From Streptosporangium sp. NBC_01495 (lineage in GTDB: Bacteria > Actinomycetota > Actinomycetes > Streptosporangiales > Streptosporangiaceae): DNA of 64,000 bases. The position numbers and the translations under genes were made by a program. Below, in pieces: positions 39,895 to 47,647 of this stretch. The notes beneath the pieces were generated by a model. The model saw only the letters and a program-made list of their open reading frames with translations. It was not told where the DNA came from and did not search any database. The stretch's first letter is position 1; the number at the start of each line of letters is the position of its first letter. The stretch spans positions 6,944,001-7,008,000 of the forward strand of contig NZ_CP109430.1 in NCBI RefSeq assembly GCF_036250735.1, in the 5' to 3' direction.

Positions 39895-39934
39895 GCGGCC
39901 CCGGCCCTCCGCGGGGAGGGCCGGGGCCGCTTTT
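39895..39934. terminator. strong GC hairpin between nlpC-type and peptidase genes
   Basis: A perfect 16-bp stem (39895-39910 with 39915-39930) and a 4-base loop are followed on the plus strand by TTTT. It lies 150 bp after the NlpC/P60 stop on the minus strand; probably it stops that transcript before the peptidase operon. Confidence 0.65.
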
Positions 39935-40084
39935 CCGTGCTCGGGCACGTGCCTTCGGGCGCGTGCCCGGACGCGGGCTCGGGCTCCTGTACTCGGACGC
40001 CGTACTTCGGACGCCGTGCTCAGGCGCGGGTCTCGGGTTCCGCGCTCGGCGCGCGGGCCCCGGGCTCCGTGCCCGGACGCGGGT
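39935..40084. repeat. degenerate repeats downstream of the NlpC/P60 gene
   Basis: Short units recur: GT(A/G)C(T/C)(T/C)CGG(A/G)CGCC of 13-14 nt, alternating with longer 26-27 nt versions that add GCGGGCTCGGGCTCC. At least seven units fill the gap between terminator 39895-39934 and the gene's stop codon. No gene is seen. Confidence 0.5.
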
Positions 40085-40720
40085 TCAGGCTCCGGGTCGC
40101 ACCGCTCCGGCGAAGGAGGACCTGTAGTAGCCCGCCAGCCTCACGATGCGAACCGTCTTGCCGCTGCTCGGCGAGTGGACCATCCTGCCCTTGCCGACGT
40201 ACATGCCGACGTGGCCCTTCCCGCTGAAGAACAGCAGGTCACCGGGGTGCAACTTGCTCCACGAGACCTTCTTCCTGATCGACCTGTACTGGCTGTGCGT
40301 GACCCTGGGGAGGGACACGCCCGCCTTGCGCCAGGCGTATCGGACGAGCCCCGAGCAGTCGAACGCTCCGGGACCGGAGGCTCCCCACCGGTACGGATCG
40401 CCGATCTGCTTCTTCGCCGCCGAGACCGCCTTGCCGGCCCGGACCTTCTGCAGTGCCGCCCTACTCAGCTTGGTCTTGCCCTTGCCCTTGGCCTTCGCCG
40501 TGGTCGTGGCCCGAGTGGCGGTCTTCGTGGTGCTTTCGGCCTTCTCCGAAACGCCGGCCGCGCTGTTGACCAGGATCTCGGAGGGACCGTCCGCCGTCGC
40601 CTGCGCCGCCGTGGACCCGAGGGTGACCGCTCCGGCTGAGGCGGTCAACGTGAGGGCGATACCGCCGATGGAAAGGCGGAAAAGGCGCGACAGACGGGGG
40701 TTGTGCGGGGTGGTAGACAG
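40085..40720 (-). CDS. secreted NlpC/P60 peptidoglycan hydrolase under a c-di-AMP riboswitch
   Basis: The 211-residue protein begins at CTG 40720: AAGGAG lies five bases before it, and MSTTPHNPRLSRLFRLSIGG plus a following hydrophobic run form a signal peptide in this frame. A start at TTG 40648 would cut into that signal. Residues 45-75 are a linker rich in Thr, Ala and Lys. The NlpC/P60 domain (residues 90-205) has FDCSGLVRYAW (catalytic Cys), GHVGMYVGKGRMVHS (two His). It should cleave D-Glu/DAP-type peptide bonds in the wall. The ydaO riboswitch in the leader links it to c-di-AMP and osmotic control, as for rpf/nlpC genes of other actinobacteria. Confidence 0.88.
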   Translation of the reverse strand: MSTTPHNPRLSRLFRLSIGGIALTLTASAGAVTLGSTAAQATADGPSEILVNSAAGVSEKAESTTKTATRATTTAKAKGKGKTKLSRAALQKVRAGKAVSAAKKQIGDPYRWGASGPGAFDCSGLVRYAWRKAGVSLPRVTHSQYRSIRKKVSWSKLHPGDLLFFSGKGHVGMYVGKGRMVHSPSSGKTVRIVRLAGYYRSSFAGAVRPGA

Positions 40721-40742
40721 GATTTCTCCTTGGGACTTCCAC

Positions 40743-40888
40743 TGATGCCTACCGGGTTAGCTGACGGATTCGGGCTTGGAAGATGCCCTACGGCACAAAT
40801 ATGCCGATTCACCCCTGGCCACGCTGTGCTGGGCCTTTTGGGTCCCCGGTTCCATGCCTCCTGGCTGCATGGATTCGGCGGGCCGCCG
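40743..40888 (-). ncRNA. ydaO-yuaA (c-di-AMP) riboswitch
   Basis: Read on the minus strand: CGGCCCGCCGAATCC, then CAGGAGGCATGGAACCGGGG, ACCCAAAAGGCCC, GGGGTGAATCGGCA, GCCGTAGGGCATCTTCC, GCCCGAATCCGTCAGCTAAC, CCGGTAGGC. This order and the spacing are the conserved ydaO core, including GAACCGGGG, GGGGTGAATC and the closing CGTCAGCTAACCCGGTAGGC. It ends 22 bases before the CTG start. The element senses cyclic di-AMP and usually turns off wall hydrolase genes. Confidence 0.93.
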
Positions 40889-41310
40889 TGATGAGCCCTG
40901 CCCCCGGGTGGGGGCACGGCGGCCGGTTGGATTTCTATAGGGACACCGGCCCGAAGACCGACATTCGCCGCGACGGCGTGGCTTGCACGTCGCGACGCCA
41001 GAAGTTACCCCGATCTCCAACTTTCGGCAAAGCATTCTCAAAATCAGGAGGTCGAACGAGCCTCTTGATCTTCCTGTTACCCCTGCTTAATGACTATTTA
41101 TGCTATTGAGATATGACTCTCGTCACATCCTTCGCATCACACCCTGATAAATCACAATTCTGTAATATTCATCACACTTACCATGATCCAGGTTTGATCC
41201 CGGCGGATGGACCGTTCCCGGGCGATCGGCCGGACGACTTCGGCGCCCGGCGCACGCGCGGGCGCCGTGGATCACCCCCCGGAGACCCGCCTCGACGATC
41301 TTTAATCCGG
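40889..41310. promoter_or_regulatory. A/T-rich promoter region upstream of the riboswitch
   Basis: No gene is seen. The A/T content rises from about 41030 to 41200, as expected for a promoter of the minus-strand riboswitch transcript. Four TCACA/TGTGA half-sites stand at 41123-41127, 41137-41141, 41152-41156 and 41172-41176; TGTGATGAATATTAC is close to the Crp consensus half (GTGA-N6). An extra GC hairpin lies at 40897-40915 (GCCCCC/GGGGGC type). Confidence 0.4.
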
Positions 41311-41524
41311 CGGCGGGGGTGGACCCGCAACGGAACCGTTTCGTACGTTAAGCCGGTCCGGTCAGGTCAGAGGGGGCGCTGAACGGGGTCGGCAGGGAGT
41401 CGTCAACGTACGTTCCGGTTCTGGCGCAGACCGCTTTCGATCTTGATTGTGCGGAGGATCGCCCTGGTGGAGTGATGTTCGGTGATGGTGATCTACGTGT
41501 CCGGAAGTCCTCAGTAACGGACAA
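41311..41524 (+). repeat. left ~214-bp inverted repeat of the oxidoreductase cassette
   Basis: This block is nearly the reverse complement of 44690-44898. Agreement runs from CGGGGGTGGACC outward end to GTAACGGACAAG at the inner end, with a 5-bp insertion (an extra CCGGT) and about ten substitutions. It contains GGGGGCGCTGAACGGGG and two ACGTACGTT motifs. Confidence 0.9.
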
Positions 41525-41773
41525 GATCGGATTATGGGTTATCAACACGAGTTCGTGAGCGCTATGTAATGGCCTGATCGCTTACCGCTGCAAAGAGACC
41601 AACCACAGTGCGTCGACCGTTACATACCTCACAACCCGCGAAGTGCCGATGCCAATCGGTAACTCGGCACTTCATTCTCATGATCCTGCCGGCCGTTGTT
41701 GGGGGTGACTGTCTGGATGGTCACGCAGATCTCGGTAGCCGAACTGGGCGCCCTGCTCGGTCGGTGCCGGTTG

Positions 41774-42775
41774 TCACTGAACGGGGCCGGGCTGATCGGC
41801 ATCGTGATCAACCAGGACAGTGATCACTTTCTTGCCTCGAGCGTGGCCGGTCTCAGCTGCTTGGTGGGCGTGTCCGATGTCCTGCAGTTGGTAGATCTCC
41901 TCCACGATCGGGCGCAGCCTGCCCTGGTCGACGTAGTCGGCGAGTGCCGCCAGGTCCGTTCGGCGGGAGCGGGCCATCATCAGGCGCACGCGTGGCCCTG
42001 GCAGGACGGCCGAGCGCAACGCGAAGGCCATCGCATCGGCGGAGGTGGTCATCATCCTGCCGCGCGGGCGAAGCAGGCGCCGGTAGGCGTCGAGCGAGGT
42101 GCCATGGCAGTCGAGGATCACGTCGAAGTCGCCACTCAGACGGTCTGGGGCGGCGTAGTCGAGGGTATGGCCGGCGCCGAGGTCGCGGCAGAAGGCGTGG
42201 TTGGCCGGGCTGGCCACGGCGGTGACCTTGGCGCCCATGGCCTGGCCCAGTTGGATCGCGGCGCTGCCCACCCCGCCGCTGGCGCCGACCACCAACAGGT
42301 CTTCACCTGGCTTGAGCCGTACCACATCGCGTAGCGCACGCAACGCGGTCACGCCGACGCTGGGCAGGGCGGCTGCCCTCACCAGGCCAACTGTGGTCGG
42401 CGCCGCGCTGACGGCGGACGGCTTGGCAGTGAGGTATTCGGCCGCGGCTCCCGCGCGGCCCGCCACGTCGCCGAGGAATCCCCACACCCGCTGCCCGACG
42501 GCCAGGTCACTCACTCCTGCGCCGAGCGCGGTCACTTCGCCGGCGAAGTCCAGCCCGGTCCGTTTGGGGAAACGCCGCCCGGACATGATCTTCATGCCGC
42601 CGGAGCGGATCTTCACGTCGATCGGGTTGATGCTGGAGCCGTGCACGCGGATGAGCACCTCTCCGGCCCGGGGCTCAGGCGCGGGAACGGTGCGTACGGC
42701 CAGCTCCTCCGCGCTGCCGTACCGGTCGTATTCGACAGTGCGCATCATCGAAGATCCATTCATCGAAGGATTCAT
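41774..42775 (-). CDS. MDR-family NAD(P)-dependent oxidoreductase (quinone oxidoreductase-like) 1
   Basis: The 333-residue enzyme is a zinc-independent medium-chain dehydrogenase. GroES-like N-terminal part: YGSAEELAVRTVPAPEPRAGEVLIRVHGSSINPIDVKIRSG. Rossmann motif: LLVVGASGGVGSAAIQLGQ near residue 165. C-terminal HQAAETGHARGKKVI is the usual family end. It probably reduces quinones or enones with NADPH. Its ATG 42775 overlaps the stop of the second oxidoreductase by four bases; ATG 42748 (MMRTVEYDRYG) is an alternative start. Second gene of a two-gene operon repressed by the divergent TetR protein. Confidence 0.88.
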   Translation of the reverse strand: MNPSMNGSSMMRTVEYDRYGSAEELAVRTVPAPEPRAGEVLIRVHGSSINPIDVKIRSGGMKIMSGRRFPKRTGLDFAGEVTALGAGVSDLAVGQRVWGFLGDVAGRAGAAAEYLTAKPSAVSAAPTTVGLVRAAALPSVGVTALRALRDVVRLKPGEDLLVVGASGGVGSAAIQLGQAMGAKVTAVASPANHAFCRDLGAGHTLDYAAPDRLSGDFDVILDCHGTSLDAYRRLLRPRGRMMTTSADAMAFALRSAVLPGPRVRLMMARSRRTDLAALADYVDQGRLRPIVEEIYQLQDIGHAHQAAETGHARGKKVITVLVDHDADQPGPVQ

Positions 42776-43767
42776 CGAAGGTCCATGGAGACGACGAGCT
42801 TGCCGCGGGTGTGTGCGGTGGCGAGGTCGCGGTAGGCCTGCACGGCGTCCTCGAGCCGGTAGCGTCTGCTGATCGGGTCGGGCAGTGTGCCTGCGACCGC
42901 GAGGGCCGCGATCGTGGAGAAGGTGTCGGGCCGGGCTGCGGTCGTGCCCATCACCACGGTTACCGTGAGGTCCTCGCGGGCGAACGCGGACGGCTCCGGG
43001 GTGCCGGGCGTGGTGCTGAGCAGGCGCCCTGCCGGGCGGATCGCCTTGGCAGCCCGCACCACTGCCTCGCCTTCGAGTGCCAGATTGACGACCGCGTCGA
43101 CCCCCTCGGGGTGGCGGCGCAGGGTCTCTTCGACCACGTCGGTCGCGAGATAGTCGATCACGCCGGCCGCTCCGAGTCCTCGGACGTAGCCCTCGTCCGC
43201 GGGTGCCGTGGTGGCGATGACCTCGAGCTTCTCCCCGGCCAGCAGCGGCACGACCACGCTGCCGATACCGCCACCCGCACCGATCACCAGGACCGTTTCG
43301 CCCGGCTGGAACCCTCCGGCCGCCATCACCGCCAGGCCCGTCATGCCAGTGCTCGGCAGCGCCGCCGCATGTTCGACACTCAATCCCTGGGGGCGCCGGG
43401 CAATGTATGCGCCGGCGTGAAAGAGCGCGTACTCGGCCATCGCGCCCGAGGTGACCGCAGGAATGCCGACCCCGGCGGCGAACGACGGCGGCGCCCCGAA
43501 CCCGAAGACCTCCTCGCCCACCGCGAACCCGGCCACCTCCGGGCCCAGCTTGGTCACCGTCCCGGCGAAGTCAGTGCCCAGCACACAGGGGAAGTCCAGC
43601 GGCACCAGGTCGCGGACCGTGCCCTCGCTCATCAGCAGGTCTGCGGGATTGAGCGAGGCCGCGCCGATCCGCACCTGAAGCTGGCCGGGACCCGGATCCG
43701 GGATGGGCAGCTCCTCGATGCCGAAGGTGTCGGGTGTGCCGTACTTCCTTGCCACCAAGGCCTTCAT
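42772..43767 (-). CDS. MDR-family NAD(P)-dependent oxidoreductase 2
   Basis: The 331-residue protein begins MKALVARKYGTPDTFGIEEL, with the GroES-like domain (SLNPADLLMSEG, LGTDFAGTVTKLGPEVAGF), the cofactor loop ETVLVIGAGGGIGSVVVPLL near residue 155 and C-terminal AVQAYRDLATAHTRGKLVVS. No structural or catalytic zinc cysteines are visible, so it is a quinone-reductase-like MDR. It is about 30% similar by eye to the next gene, which suggests an old duplication. GGAGG precedes ATG 43767. The promoter contains the TetR palindrome 43783-43797. Confidence 0.9.
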   Translation of the reverse strand: MKALVARKYGTPDTFGIEELPIPDPGPGQLQVRIGAASLNPADLLMSEGTVRDLVPLDFPCVLGTDFAGTVTKLGPEVAGFAVGEEVFGFGAPPSFAAGVGIPAVTSGAMAEYALFHAGAYIARRPQGLSVEHAAALPSTGMTGLAVMAAGGFQPGETVLVIGAGGGIGSVVVPLLAGEKLEVIATTAPADEGYVRGLGAAGVIDYLATDVVEETLRRHPEGVDAVVNLALEGEAVVRAAKAIRPAGRLLSTTPGTPEPSAFAREDLTVTVVMGTTAARPDTFSTIAALAVAGTLPDPISRRYRLEDAVQAYRDLATAHTRGKLVVSMDLR

Positions 43768-43782
43768 GGTTGTCCTCCAAAC

Positions 43783-43797
43783 GAGACAATATGTCTC
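43783..43797. promoter_or_regulatory. TetR-type operator between oxidoreductase and repressor genes
   Basis: GAGACA-ATA-TGTCTC is a perfect palindrome (6-bp arms, 3-base spacer), 16 bases upstream of the MDR start and 100 bases before the TetR start. It is the natural binding site for the divergent repressor. Confidence 0.7.
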
Positions 43798-43897
43798 AGA
43801 TCAGGCATGATGTCCGCAAGCAATAGTGCCGCCACTTCAGGCGGGCGACCAGTCTCACTTCCGCAGCTATGTACCGACCTGGACAAGGAGCCATGAA

Positions 43898-44473
43898 TTG
43901 TCTCGCTCACCGGACAACGTCCGGGTGCGCCGCACCCGCAAGCTGCTCCGCGAGGCCCTGGTCGAGCTCATCGAGGAGCGCGGATTCGACCGGCTCACCG
44001 TGGGCGAGATCACCGAGCGGGCGATGGTCAGCCGGGCCGCCTTCTACCGCAACTACCGCGACAAGTACCACCTCGTGGAGCAGGTCTTCGAGGAAGCGAT
44101 GGACGCTCTGCTGGGCACGATGGCCGATGATGTTCAGAAGCCACCGCTGGAACGATGGGTGGTCTTCTTCGCGCACATCGCCGAATACCATCGCCTCTAC
44201 GGCGCGCTACTGGGCAAGAACGGCAGCCCCTGGTTCGCCGCGAAGATGCGGCAGTCACTGGCCGACATGGTCACCGAGCACCTTCGGCCGCCTCCATCGT
44301 CCGACGGGCTTGTGCCGATCGTCCTGGGGGGAATGTTCGTCCAGGCCATCACGTGGTGGCTGGAGAACGGCAGGCCATCCTCCCCACGAGAGATCGCCAC
44401 TCGCACAGGACGGCTCGCCTCGGCCATCATCACCGAGACCAACAACTCGACCACTCCGATGCGCGACCGCTGA
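43898..44473 (+). CDS. TetR-family repressor
   Basis: The 191-residue regulator starts at TTG 43898, placed seven bases after AAGGAG (43885-43890). An ATG at 43893 is better visible but is in another frame, and the long upstream frame to 43826 has no ribosome site. The helix-turn-helix is VRRTRKLLREALVELIEERGF, TVGEITERAMVSRAAFYRNY, RDKYHLVEQVFEE. The C-terminal ligand domain ends with MFVQAITWWLENGRPSSPREIA, common in TetR proteins controlling oxidoreductases. It is divergent from the MDR operon and probably controls it through GAGACA-ATA-TGTCTC. Confidence 0.88.
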   Translation: MSRSPDNVRVRRTRKLLREALVELIEERGFDRLTVGEITERAMVSRAAFYRNYRDKYHLVEQVFEEAMDALLGTMADDVQKPPLERWVVFFAHIAEYHRLYGALLGKNGSPWFAAKMRQSLADMVTEHLRPPPSSDGLVPIVLGGMFVQAITWWLENGRPSSPREIATRTGRLASAIITETNNSTTPMRDR

Positions 44474-44579
44474 CGGCCCGGATCCGAGACGTCGTCGGTA
44501 ATCAGATTGTCGGAGGCGGCCACTCAACTGTCCGGCCCTTGCCTGTGGCCTATCTACCGTCGGATTCGCACCCGGATCA

Positions 44580-44690
44580 GAAGGAGGCCTGCTGCAGCGC
44601 CCGGTAAGCCCGGTAGATGGTGCCGCGGCCGACCCCCCAGGGCACGGGCGATCTCGGCCACGGTGACGCCTTGGGCCGCGTATGACCTTG
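44580..44690 (-). pseudogene. serine recombinase (resolvase-type) C-terminal remnant
   Basis: The minus strand reads AAQGVTVAEIARALG and, after one extra base, GVGRGTIYRAYRALQQAS, the helix-turn-helix that ends Tn3-type resolvases and invertases. The catalytic N-terminus is missing and the frame is broken. It abuts the right inverted repeat, so it is probably a leftover of the element that made the repeats. Confidence 0.6.
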
Positions 44691-44898
44691 TCCGTTACCG
44701 GGGACTTCCGGACACGTAGATCACCATCACCGAACATCACTCCACCAGGGCGATCCTCCGCACAATCAAGATCGAAAACGGTCTGCGCCGGAACCGGAAC
44801 GTACGTTGACGACTCCCTGCCGACCCCGTTCAGCGCCCCCTCTGACCTGACCGGCTTAACGTACGAAACGATTCCGTTGCAGGTCCACCCCCGCGGCG
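44690..44898 (-). repeat. right ~209-bp inverted repeat of the oxidoreductase cassette
   Basis: Nearly the reverse complement of 41311-41524 (over 90% identity by eye). The two copies enclose about 3.2 kb with both oxidoreductase genes, the TetR gene and the recombinase remnant. From 44899 to 44977 no gene is present; the phosphoribosyltransferase start follows. Confidence 0.9.
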
Positions 44899-44977
44899 TC
44901 GAACACAGGGGTTATATACCTGTTTGGGTAATTTTTGGCGGGGTAAGGCAGGCGCGTACTTCAGGGAGGCGGTAATC

Positions 44978-45805
44978 ATGTCGAACCGCTTGTTCCAGGA
45001 CAGACACGACGCGGGCCGGGTGCTCGCGGGTCTCCTCGACACGTACCGGGGACGGCCCGACATCGTCGTCCTGGGCCTGCCCCGGGGCGGTGTACCCGTG
45101 GCGTACGAGATCGCGACGGCCCTGGGCGCCCCGCTCGACGTCTTCCTCGTCCGCAAGCTCGGCACTCCCGGAAGGGAGGAGCTCGCGATGGGGGCGATCT
45201 CCAGCGGCGGGGTGACCGTCCTCAACGAGGGCGTCGTCGGGGGCCTCGGCATCGCGCCGGAGACCGTCCGGCGGGTCGCCCGGCGCGAGCGGCGGGAGCT
45301 GCTCCGGCGCGAGCGGGCCTACCGTGAGGGGCGCCCGCCCCCGGACCTCGCGGGCAGGACCGTCATCGTGGTGGACGACGGCCTCGCGACGGGGGCGAGC
45401 ATGCGCGCCGCCCTCCAGGCCCTGCGCCGTCTCCGGCCCGCCAGGACCGTCGTCGCCGTACCGGCCGCGCCGGAGTCCGCCTGCCAGGACCTCGCCGCCG
45501 TGGTGGACGAGGTCGTCTGCGCCACCACGCCGTCGCATTTTTTCGCGGTCGGGCAGTCGTACCGGGACTTCACCCAGACGACCGACGAGGAGGTGTGCGA
45601 TCTTCTCCGCGCCACGTCGGGTTCGTCTCCCGGCACCGCCGAATCTTCCATCGGCGTGGAGCCTTCCGGCACCGCCGAGCCTTCCACCGCTGTCGAGTCT
45701 TCCGGAACCGCCGACAAGGCCGGCGAGAACCCGCGGCCCGCCGCGGTCAGGGGCGGACGGCTCCGACGATCCCGCGGCCGTAGGCGGACAGCGGGACGAC
45801 CTTGA
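44978..45805 (+). CDS. phosphoribosyltransferase-domain protein with repeat-like tail
   Basis: The 275-residue protein has the type I PRTase fold: [44 protein letters not shown], and the PRPP-binding loop [20 protein letters not shown] near residue 125-145. [20 protein letters not shown] matches the end of stand-alone PRTases fused or linked to hydrolases in other bacteria. The last 70 residues are a degenerate tail ([28 protein letters not shown]) and a basic end. GGGAGGCGG precedes ATG 44978. Its 3' end overlaps the convergent NlpC/P60 gene by 59 bp. Confidence 0.85.
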   Translation: MSNRLFQDRHDAGRVLAGLLDTYRGRPDIVVLGLPRGGVPVAYEIATALGAPLDVFLVRKLGTPGREELAMGAISSGGVTVLNEGVVGGLGIAPETVRRVARRERRELLRRERAYREGRPPPDLAGRTVIVVDDGLATGASMRAALQALRRLRPARTVVAVPAAPESACQDLAAVVDEVVCATTPSHFFAVGQSYRDFTQTTDEEVCDLLRATSGSSPGTAESSIGVEPSGTAEPSTAVESSGTADKAGENPRPAAVRGGRLRRSRGRRRTAGRP

Positions 45806-46739
45806 CGACGTCGCCGGTCTGCGGGGCGTGCACGATCTGGCCGTTGCCCGCGTACATGGTGACGTGGCCGAGGCCCTCGCTGAAGATGAGGTCGCCCGGC
45901 TGGAGCTCGTTCAGCGAGACCTTGCGGCTCGCGCCCCAGCTCCACATCTCCCAGGTCGTACGGGGAAGACTGACTCCCCCTTGCCGCCAGGCGGCCTGGA
46001 GCAGTCCTGAGCAGTCCCAGCCGCTGGGACCCGTGCCGCCGTACCGGTAGGGCTTGCCGACCTGGGCGAAGGCGAACTGCAGGGCGGCGCGGGCGTTGCC
46101 CGAGGCGGAGCCGTTGTACTGGATCCCGGCGCTCTCGGGGTTGCCCGTCTTGAAGACGTTGAGCTCACGCAGGATCTTCGTCTGGGCCTTGACCATCTTG
46201 TCGGCCTTGGCCTTCTCCTTGACCAGCTCGTCACGCGTCCCGTCGGCCTCGGCGAGGGCCTTCTTCGCCTCGTCCCTGCTGGTCCGCAGCGCCTTGGTGG
46301 CCTCGTCGAAGGCGCTCAGGGACTGGGCGCGGGAGGTGGACATCTGGTCGGCGGCGGCCAGGCCGCTCAGCAGGGCACCGGGGTCGGCCTGGTAGATCAT
46401 GCCTTCCCAGCCGTTGATCACCCCGACCTGGTACGTGCTGACGGCCATCGTGACGAGCTCCTTGCGCAACCCGGCGACCTGCTCGTTCTGGCGGGTCAGG
46501 TCGCCGTTCAGCGTTTGGTACTTCTTCCTGGCCCGCTTCCACTTCTCCGAGGCCTGGTTGTACTTCTCGACGATCTGGTCGGCCTGCTCGTTGAGCTTCT
46601 CCAGCTTCTTCTTGGCCTGGGCGAGCGTCGGCTTCGGCTCGGCGAACGCTCCGCTCACCGGCAGCATCAGCAACGCGAGCGCGAGCCCGGCCGCCACCGG
46701 TATCCGAATCAGTCCAACCGGCAAACCCGCCACGGCCAC
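45747..46739 (-). CDS. secreted coiled-coil NlpC/P60 endopeptidase (RipA-like)
   Basis: The 330-residue protein starts at GTG 46739, behind GGGAGG; a longer frame to 46805 has no ribosome site. Signal peptide: residues 1-35 ([19 protein letters not shown]). Residues 40-210 are a long coiled coil ([41 protein letters not shown]). Residues 225-330 form the NlpC/P60 domain, with [11 protein letters not shown] (Cys), [16 protein letters not shown] (His). The layout is that of RipA/PcsB-type hydrolases for daughter-cell separation, whose coiled coil blocks the active site. No ydaO element is seen upstream, unlike the NlpC gene at 40085. Confidence 0.9.
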   Translation of the reverse strand: MAVAGLPVGLIRIPVAAGLALALLMLPVSGAFAEPKPTLAQAKKKLEKLNEQADQIVEKYNQASEKWKRARKKYQTLNGDLTRQNEQVAGLRKELVTMAVSTYQVGVINGWEGMIYQADPGALLSGLAAADQMSTSRAQSLSAFDEATKALRTSRDEAKKALAEADGTRDELVKEKAKADKMVKAQTKILRELNVFKTGNPESAGIQYNGSASGNARAALQFAFAQVGKPYRYGGTGPSGWDCSGLLQAAWRQGGVSLPRTTWEMWSWGASRKVSLNELQPGDLIFSEGLGHVTMYAGNGQIVHAPQTGDVVKVVPLSAYGRGIVGAVRP

Positions 46740-46889
46740 GTCAACGCCTCCCAGACTGCACCAGACCTGCGGCGAATAGTACAGAAGAAGTAATGATTGG
46801 CTCACCTTTTCGCCGGGTTTGCTCCTTACTCGCAGGTGAAAAGCAGGTGAAACGCTTTACCCGCGGTCGGCGGCGCCCTCCTCACGAGC

Positions 46890-46967
46890 GGCGGCGCCCC
46901 GGCCGCGGGGAGCGGTCTGGCCGGACCCCCGGATCGCGGGAAGCGGTCCGGCCGGACCCCGGTCGCG
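46890..46967. repeat. two degenerate ~30-nt repeats
   Basis: GGGAGCGGTCTGGCCGGACC and GGGAAGCGGTCCGGCCGGAC, each followed by C-rich CCGG(A/T)C, repeat with a period near 31 nt just after the stop of the 46968-47600 gene. They lie in the 228-bp gap between two minus-strand genes. Confidence 0.4.
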
Positions 46968-47600
46968 CTACCCGCAGGTGGCGACGGCGCAGATCTTGGC
47001 GGTCATCTTCCTGGCGTCGCGCAGCTGGACGGCCCAGTCGCTCCTCTCGGGCTTGGCGTACTCCCCAGCCCAGAGATAGACCAGGACGGCGTTGCCCCTC
47101 CTGACCAGCACGCTCCGGTCACCGCCCACCCCGGCCTTTCCCCCGTAGTAGACCTGGCCGGAGATCCTCAGCGCCTCGTCGCCGAGTCCGGTCAGGCGCG
47201 AGGAGGCGTAGCGGTAGCCGGCACCCGAGTCGGTCCTGGCCCTGCATCTGGTCAGGGCGGCGCGCACCTGGGCGACGGCCGAGACGGCCGAGGCCCGCGA
47301 GCCGTACAGGATCACCTGCTCGACCTTCATGAAGTCCGGCACGCCGGTGAAAGTCACCGTCCGCGCGGCCACCCGGCCGGTCGCGGCCAGCGTGCTCCTG
47401 TCGCACGGGTTGACGGCCAGCCCGGCCTTCGCCGAGTTGCCGACCTTCCAGTTGGTCTCGGGGTCGTTGTCCTTCCTGGCGGCGTCCTTCTCGTACAGCA
47501 GGAAGCCCTTGGGGATGGCGACCGTCGTGGCCGCCGCGGGGGCGGTGACGGTCGCCCCTGCGGCCAGAACGGCGAGGGCGAGCGTTATGATCTTCTTCAT
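46968..47600 (-). CDS. secreted protein with PknH-like extracellular domain
   Basis: The 210-residue protein has a signal peptide (MKKIITLALAVLAAGATVTA, cleavage near residue 24). The mature domain shows VILYGSRASAVSAVAQVRAALTRC, YRYASSRLTGLGDEALRIS and SVLVRRGNAVLVYLWAG, the pattern of PknH_C/sensor-type domains: strand, helix, then a G-D-E-A strand and a hydrophobic strand pair. Four cysteines can form two disulfides (one joins NPCDRS to TRCRA, one is in the C-terminal KICAVATC). AGGAGG is upstream. Ligand unknown. It is transcribed alone. Confidence 0.75.
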   Translation of the reverse strand: MKKIITLALAVLAAGATVTAPAAATTVAIPKGFLLYEKDAARKDNDPETNWKVGNSAKAGLAVNPCDRSTLAATGRVAARTVTFTGVPDFMKVEQVILYGSRASAVSAVAQVRAALTRCRARTDSGAGYRYASSRLTGLGDEALRISGQVYYGGKAGVGGDRSVLVRRGNAVLVYLWAGEYAKPERSDWAVQLRDARKMTAKICAVATCG

Positions 47601-47647
47601 CGAATCAAACCTCCTGGGTGATCCGATGCTTCACGACCACGAAAGGT

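Noticed and set aside
43893-44501. ATG 43893 as the start of the TetR gene
   Set aside because: It has a good AAGGAG but is out of frame with the helix-turn-helix; the in-frame TTG at 43898 uses the same ribosome site.
46740-46870. Second ydaO riboswitch in front of the coiled-coil NlpC/P60 gene
   Set aside because: None of the conserved ydaO blocks occur on the minus strand there.
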